From Massilia aquatica (GTDB lineage: Bacteria > Pseudomonadota > Gammaproteobacteria > Burkholderiales > Burkholderiaceae_D), in NCBI RefSeq assembly GCF_011682045.1, contig NZ_VVIW01000001.1:1-64000 (forward strand): a stretch of DNA of 64,000 nt, given 5' to 3'. Position 1 is the first letter of the stretch. The number at the start of each line of letters is the position of its first letter. The position numbers were made by a program, and so were the translations under genes. A model generated the notes under the pieces. That model had not been told where the DNA came from. It ran no database searches and was given only the letters and a program-made list of their open reading frames with translations. Shown here one piece after another: positions 59,891 through 64,000 of this stretch.

Positions 59891-59970
59891 TCAGACTGCG
59901 CCCGGTGGGAGTGGCACCATGCCGCTCCTGTCGGGCATCTGCGGGACAGGCTACAGGTAGCCGAACGCCT

Positions 59971-61233
59971 TCATGCGTGCGCATACATGTAGCGCCGCGA
60001 CCACGGTAGCGCCGCCGGATCGCGCCCCGCCCTGCCGCATACGATCTGGTACAAACTGATCCAGTCATGCGTGAACGCATGCGTGCACCCGGCCAGGTAC
60101 ACCTGCCAGATGCGAAAGCGGCGCGCATCGGTCAAGCCCTTGATGCGCTCGCTGTTGGCCTCGAAATTGTCGGTCCACAGGGCGCAGGTGCGCGCGTAAT
60201 GGCGCCGCAGGTTCTCCACATCGCGCACCTCCAGCCCGCCTTCCTGCATGGTCTTGATGACCGTGCCCAGGTGCGCCAGCTCGCCGTGCGGAAACACATA
60301 CCGGCTGATGAAGTCGCCGCCTCCGTGCGGCACGCCATGGCTGTCTGGATCGGTGCTGGTCAGCCCGTGGTTCATCGCCACCCCGTCTGGCGTGAGCAGC
60401 GTTGCCATGCGCCGAAAGTACGCGGGCAGCTGGCGCACCCCCACATGCTCGAACATGCCCACGCTGGTGATGCGGTCGAACTGGCCGCCGACGTCGCGGT
60501 AGTCCTGCACGCGGATCTCGACCTGCCCTGCCAGGCCGGCCCGCTCGACCCGCTCGCGGGCCAGCCGGGCCTGGTTGTCGGAGAGGGTGATGCCGACGCA
60601 GCGCGCCCCGTGCCGCTGGGCCGCCCGGATCGCCAGCGCGCCCCAGCCGCAGCCGATGTCGAGCAGCCGATGCCCGGGCCGCACGCCGATCTTGTTGAGG
60701 ATATGGTCGATTTTCTTGAGCTGCGCCTCGGCCAGCGTTTCGTTGCCGTTCTCGAAATAGGCGCACGAATACACCATGTTCGGATCGAGCCAGGCGCCGT
60801 AAAACTCGTTGGACACATCGTAGTGATAGCGCACCGCCTGCGCATCGCGCTGGCGCGTATGGCCGCCGCCGATGGCGTTGCCGAGCAGGCCGAGCATGCC
60901 GGACAGGCGCGCCAGCCCGAGTGCGGGCAGCACGCCGCGCATATTGCCGGCCAGTGAATTGGCGGCCAGCGCATTGACCACGGCAATCATGTCGTTGGCG
61001 CGCCCGCTGACCTCGATCGCGCCTTCCACGTAGGCGCGTCCGAGCTTGTACAGCGATGGCGACAGCAGGTAGCGCAGCGCACTGGCGCGCGGCACGCGCA
61101 CGGTCACGCGCGGCGGATCGGGCGAAAAATCGAAGCGCTGCCCGTTCCACAGCTCCACCCGCAAAGGAAGCGAGGGCTGGCTGCGCAATCCTTCGCTCCA
61201 GGCCCTCAGTCTGATCTGGTTGAACACGCACAC
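59971..61233 (-). CDS. cfa: Cyclopropane-fatty-acyl-phospholipid synthase
   Basis: This 420-residue SAM-dependent enzyme adds a methylene across double bonds of membrane phospholipid acyl chains. VRYHYDVSNEFYGAWLDPNMVYSCAYFE, LDIGCGWGALAIRAAQ and ITSVGMFEHVG are diagnostic. The N-terminal lipid-binding domain is present and length is normal. It lies 44 bases downstream of the hemerythrin-PdxH gene on the same strand. Confidence 0.93.
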   Translation of the reverse strand: MCVFNQIRLRAWSEGLRSQPSLPLRVELWNGQRFDFSPDPPRVTVRVPRASALRYLLSPSLYKLGRAYVEGAIEVSGRANDMIAVVNALAANSLAGNMRGVLPALGLARLSGMLGLLGNAIGGGHTRQRDAQAVRYHYDVSNEFYGAWLDPNMVYSCAYFENGNETLAEAQLKKIDHILNKIGVRPGHRLLDIGCGWGALAIRAAQRHGARCVGITLSDNQARLARERVERAGLAGQVEIRVQDYRDVGGQFDRITSVGMFEHVGVRQLPAYFRRMATLLTPDGVAMNHGLTSTDPDSHGVPHGGGDFISRYVFPHGELAHLGTVIKTMQEGGLEVRDVENLRRHYARTCALWTDNFEANSERIKGLTDARRFRIWQVYLAGCTHAFTHDWISLYQIVCGRAGRDPAALPWSRRYMYAHA

Positions 61234-61277
61234 CTCCGGACGATGGTTGCCGGCCTGTGTGCGTGCACACTGGCCGG

Positions 61278-62483
61278 TTAAGGTTGCAACCGTTCGCGCG
61301 CCCAGCTGCCGTCGCTTTGCAGCGTGTACACGATGCGGTCGTGAAAGCGCGAGCGGCGTCCTTGCCAGAACTCGATGCGTTCGGGTACCAGACGGAAGCC
61401 GCCCCAGTTCTCGGGACGTGGCGGCTCCTCGCCGTATTGCTTGGCTACAGCGTCATAGTTCTGTTCCAGCGCATCCCGGTTGGCGATTGGCTCGCTTTGC
61501 GCGGACGCAATCGCGGCCAGCCGGCTTTTCAGCGGACGGCTGTGGAAATACTTGTCGCTTTCTTCCGCAGAAGTGCGCTCTACCCTTCCTTCGATCCGGA
61601 TCTGGCGTTCGAGTTCCGTCCAAAAGAACAGTAATGCCGCATGCGGGTTGGCGGCCAGCTGGCGGCCCTTCTGGCTGTTGTAGTTGGTGTACCAGGTAAA
61701 GCCGCGCGGATCGAACTGCTTGATCAGCACGATGCGCGAGGTGGGCCGGCCCTGCTCGTCCACGGTCGCCACGCTCATCGCGTTCGGCTCGTTGACCTGG
61801 GCCTTGAGCGCTTCCTCGAACCAGGTCGTAAATTGCACGAAGGGATCGCCGGCCACGTCGTTCTCGCTCAGGCTGGCCTGGCCGTAATCCTTGCGCAGGC
61901 TGGCCACGGCGTCGCCGGTCGATGCCGCCGGCGCTGCCGGGGCGGCGCTGGGCGTGATGCCGCGCCGTTGCTGCATGGCCTGGCCCAGGGTTGCCATCTG
62001 ATCGGCGCTGAACAGGCGCTTGGCCATCGGCGCGATGTGGCCTTCTTCGCGTTCCATGTGGGCGCGGTACATGGCGGCGAAGCGCTGCACGTCGTGCTCG
62101 CGCAGCACGGCGGCGCTGCCGTCGGCGATGGCGGCCAGTTGCTCGTGCAGGTCTTGCCACATGCCGTCCATCTGGCGGTGTTCGTCGAGGATGCCGGGCA
62201 AGAGTTCGGCCAGCAGGTCGGCGTCGGCGCCGCTGGCGCTGCTGCGCAGCATCGGCACCAGGTTCTGTTCTTCGTCTTCGTGATGAAGTGGTGCCGCCTG
62301 GTCGAAATATTTCATCACCGCGCGCGCGGCCTGGCGCGCTTCCTCGTCGGCGCCATGGCTGGCCAGGTGCGGCAGCAATTTTTCCAGGGTGGCCAGCTGT
62401 TTGCGGATGCGGTCGTGGCAGTGTTTCAGCACCGCGATCGGCTGGTCGAAACCGGGGGCGCTGTCGGGCAGGAGGTTGCTCAT
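61278..62483 (-). CDS. pdxH: Hemerythrin - pyridoxamine 5'-phosphate oxidase fusion
   Basis: This 401-residue single frame joins two full domains. Residues 12-170 are a hemerythrin-like four-helix bundle with the expected His/Glu ligands ([42 protein letters not shown]). Residues 174-192 are an Ala/Pro linker. Residues 194-401 are a complete PdxH ([47 protein letters not shown] and the C-terminal [12 protein letters not shown]), which oxidises PNP/PMP to PLP using O2 and FMN. Such a fusion is not standard. The start is supported by GGAGA before the ATG. Confidence 0.88.
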   Translation of the reverse strand: MSNLLPDSAPGFDQPIAVLKHCHDRIRKQLATLEKLLPHLASHGADEEARQAARAVMKYFDQAAPLHHEDEEQNLVPMLRSSASGADADLLAELLPGILDEHRQMDGMWQDLHEQLAAIADGSAAVLREHDVQRFAAMYRAHMEREEGHIAPMAKRLFSADQMATLGQAMQQRRGITPSAAPAAPAASTGDAVASLRKDYGQASLSENDVAGDPFVQFTTWFEEALKAQVNEPNAMSVATVDEQGRPTSRIVLIKQFDPRGFTWYTNYNSQKGRQLAANPHAALLFFWTELERQIRIEGRVERTSAEESDKYFHSRPLKSRLAAIASAQSEPIANRDALEQNYDAVAKQYGEEPPRPENWGGFRLVPERIEFWQGRRSRFHDRIVYTLQSDGSWARERLQP

Positions 62484-62565
62484 GGAGATTTCTCGCTTGT
62501 GGCTGATGGGAACATATCGCTCATTTTAGAGCAGTCTGTCCGGCCGCGTCCGTTAAAATGGCGGC

Positions 62566-63423
62566 ATGAATACCATCACTACCTCCTCACTTCCCGTCGA
62601 TACCAGCGAGGTCGACTTCGAGCGCCGCTTCGGCGGCATCGGCCGCCTGTACGGCGCCGCCGCGCTGGCGCGCTTCCGCTGCGCCCATGTGTGCGTGATC
62701 GGCGTCGGCGGCGTCGGCTCCTGGATCGTCGAGGCGCTGGCGCGTTCCGCCATCGGCCAGCTCACCCTGATCGACCTCGACAACGTGGCCGAATCGAACA
62801 TCAACCGCCAGATCCAGGCCCTGTCGGACACTGTCGGCCAGGCCAAGATCGGCGCGCTGGCCGAGCGCATCGCCCAGATCAATCCCTTCTGCAAGGTCAA
62901 CCTGATCGAAGAGTTCATCGATCCGGGCAACCTCGACCAGATGATCGGCGCCCACCAGTACGACTACGTGGTCGACGCCATCGACAACGTCAAGGCCAAG
63001 GCGGCGCTGATCGCGTACTGCCGCGACCACCAGTTGCCGATGGTGATCATCGGCAGCGCCGGCGGCAAGACCGACCCGGCCCGCATCGAACTGCGCGACC
63101 TGTCCAAAACCGAGCAGGAGCCGCTGCTGAAACTGGTGCGCAAGCGCTTGCGCAACGACTACGGCTTTCCGCGCAGCCTGAAAACCAAGTTCAATGTCGA
63201 TGCCGTGTTCTCGATGGAACCGGTAAGCATGCCCGAGGGCGAGAGCTGCGGCGTAGATGGCGATGGCGACGGCATCACCGGCCTGAACTGCGCCGGTTTC
63301 GGCTCGAGCATGGTCGTCACCGCCACCTTCGGCATGCTGGCCGCCGGCCACCTGCTGCGCCGTCTTGCCGACGGTGCCATTGGCGTGCCTTCTGTGCAGG
63401 CGCCCGAGGCCTTGCTATCATAG
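62566..63423 (+). CDS. tcdA: tRNA threonylcarbamoyladenosine dehydratase
   Basis: This 285-residue ThiF/E1-like ATP-dependent enzyme cyclises t6A to ct6A at tRNA position 37. DFERRFGGIGRLYG, the ATP-binding GVGGVGSW and NINRQIQAL segments and the DAIDNVKAKAALI region are typical of TcdA/CsdL. Divergent from the hemerythrin-PdxH gene. Confidence 0.93.
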   Translation: MNTITTSSLPVDTSEVDFERRFGGIGRLYGAAALARFRCAHVCVIGVGGVGSWIVEALARSAIGQLTLIDLDNVAESNINRQIQALSDTVGQAKIGALAERIAQINPFCKVNLIEEFIDPGNLDQMIGAHQYDYVVDAIDNVKAKAALIAYCRDHQLPMVIIGSAGGKTDPARIELRDLSKTEQEPLLKLVRKRLRNDYGFPRSLKTKFNVDAVFSMEPVSMPEGESCGVDGDGDGITGLNCAGFGSSMVVTATFGMLAAGHLLRRLADGAIGVPSVQAPEALLS

Positions 63424-63483
63424 CGTTGCAGAATTACCCAGTTTGACCGTTGTTCACTGAATCTTACTGAAAGAGATCACATC

Positions 63484-64000
63484 ATGCGCCGTCCTATTTC
63501 CGTATTCCTGATGTGCGCCGCCGCGGCATCGATGGCCCAGGCCGCCGGCCAGACGCCGCCCGCTCCCGAGACGCCGCCGGCGGCGACCGTGCCGGCTACC
63601 CCAGCGGCGGCCGACGCGCCGGCAGTGCCTGCGACGCCGGCGGCCCAGCCGCCCGCGCAAGCCCAGCCTGCCACGCCGCCAGGCACCGTGCTGCTGGCCG
63701 AGCCGGTCCTCGATCCGCTGGTCGCCACCGACACCAAGGTCGGCACCGGTGCCGAAGCGACCGCCGGCAGCAAGGTCTTCGTGCACTACACCGGCTGGCT
63801 GTACAAGCCGATGGCGACGCGCCAGCGCGGGCGCCAGTTCGACTCCTCGCTCTCGCGCGGCGCGCCGCTCGAATTCGTGCTCGGCACCGGGCGCGTGATC
63901 AAGGGCTGGGACCAGGGCGTACTGGGCATGAAAGTGGGCGGCAAACGCACCCTGGTCATTCCGAGCTACCTGGCCTACGGCAAGCGCGGCGCGCCAGGCG
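63484..64000 (+). CDS. FKBP-type peptidyl-prolyl isomerase, cut by window end
   Basis: At least 172 residues are visible. A signal peptide ([20 protein letters not shown]) is followed by a long Ala/Pro-rich linker and the FKBP domain: [48 protein letters not shown] and LAYGKRG. Likely periplasmic. The 3' end is outside the window. Confidence 0.9.
   Translation, partial: MRRPISVFLMCAAAASMAQAAGQTPPAPETPPAATVPATPAAADAPAVPATPAAQPPAQAQPATPPGTVLLAEPVLDPLVATDTKVGTGAEATAGSKVFVHYTGWLYKPMATRQRGRQFDSSLSRGAPLEFVLGTGRVIKGWDQGVLGMKVGGKRTLVIPSYLAYGKRGAPG

Overview
The window reads as a high-GC betaproteobacterial chromosome, most likely Oxalobacteraceae (Massilia/Duganella/Janthinobacterium group). This is inferred from the style of sucCD, pgk-pyk-fba and purC-purE-purK, from sigma-54 type IV pilin promoters, and from heavy GC third-position use outside the island. 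No rRNA or tRNA gene was recognised.

Layout. 1-381 is the 3' end of an IS3-type transposase, followed by a DUF4279-like gene, a membrane-protein pseudogene with an amber stop, and a DUF2889 gene. 2258-5009 holds sucC-sucD and an FHA protein. 5204-7512 holds three type IV pilin genes, two behind textbook -24/-12 promoters. About 7.6-33.1 kb is an AT-richer integrated element of about 25.3 kb, inserted in the 3' end of moaC and bounded by 122-bp direct repeats (119/122 identical). Its integrase lies beside the right repeat, and paired TGGGACA motifs 11 bp apart lie just inside both ends.

The island carries a P4-like primase-helicase followed by ten copies of an 8-bp iteron (a candidate origin), two H-NS-like proteins, a HEPN protein, and a type I restriction-modification operon with an embedded DUF262/DUF1524 nuclease. 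It also has a recombination module (DUF932, YqaJ exonuclease, gp3-like protein and tiny coupled peptides), a two-gene membrane-effector-like module, and small HTH-controlled operons beside the integrase. No capsid, tail or conjugation genes were seen, so it looks like a satellite or integrative replicon with a defence cargo.

Right of the island are moaC (3' end apparently re-supplied by the island), a BepA-like M48 protease, an Rpn nuclease, a YheT hydrolase and small genes, azlCD, pgk-pyk-fba, a GFA protein, purC-purE-purK-tsaC/Sua5, a lipase-like lipoprotein, a GDSL lipoprotein, ompW, gcdH, a flavin reductase, msrA, an HD-GYP regulator with a hybrid kinase, a Gly-Phe-Gln-Gly repeat protein with a partner, cfa, a hemerythrin-PdxH fusion, tcdA and the start of an FKBP isomerase.

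The most unusual items are the moaC-targeting island with its iteron origin, the charge-free GFQG repeat protein and its partner, the hemerythrin-PdxH fusion, and the 27.8-28.8 kb two-gene module.
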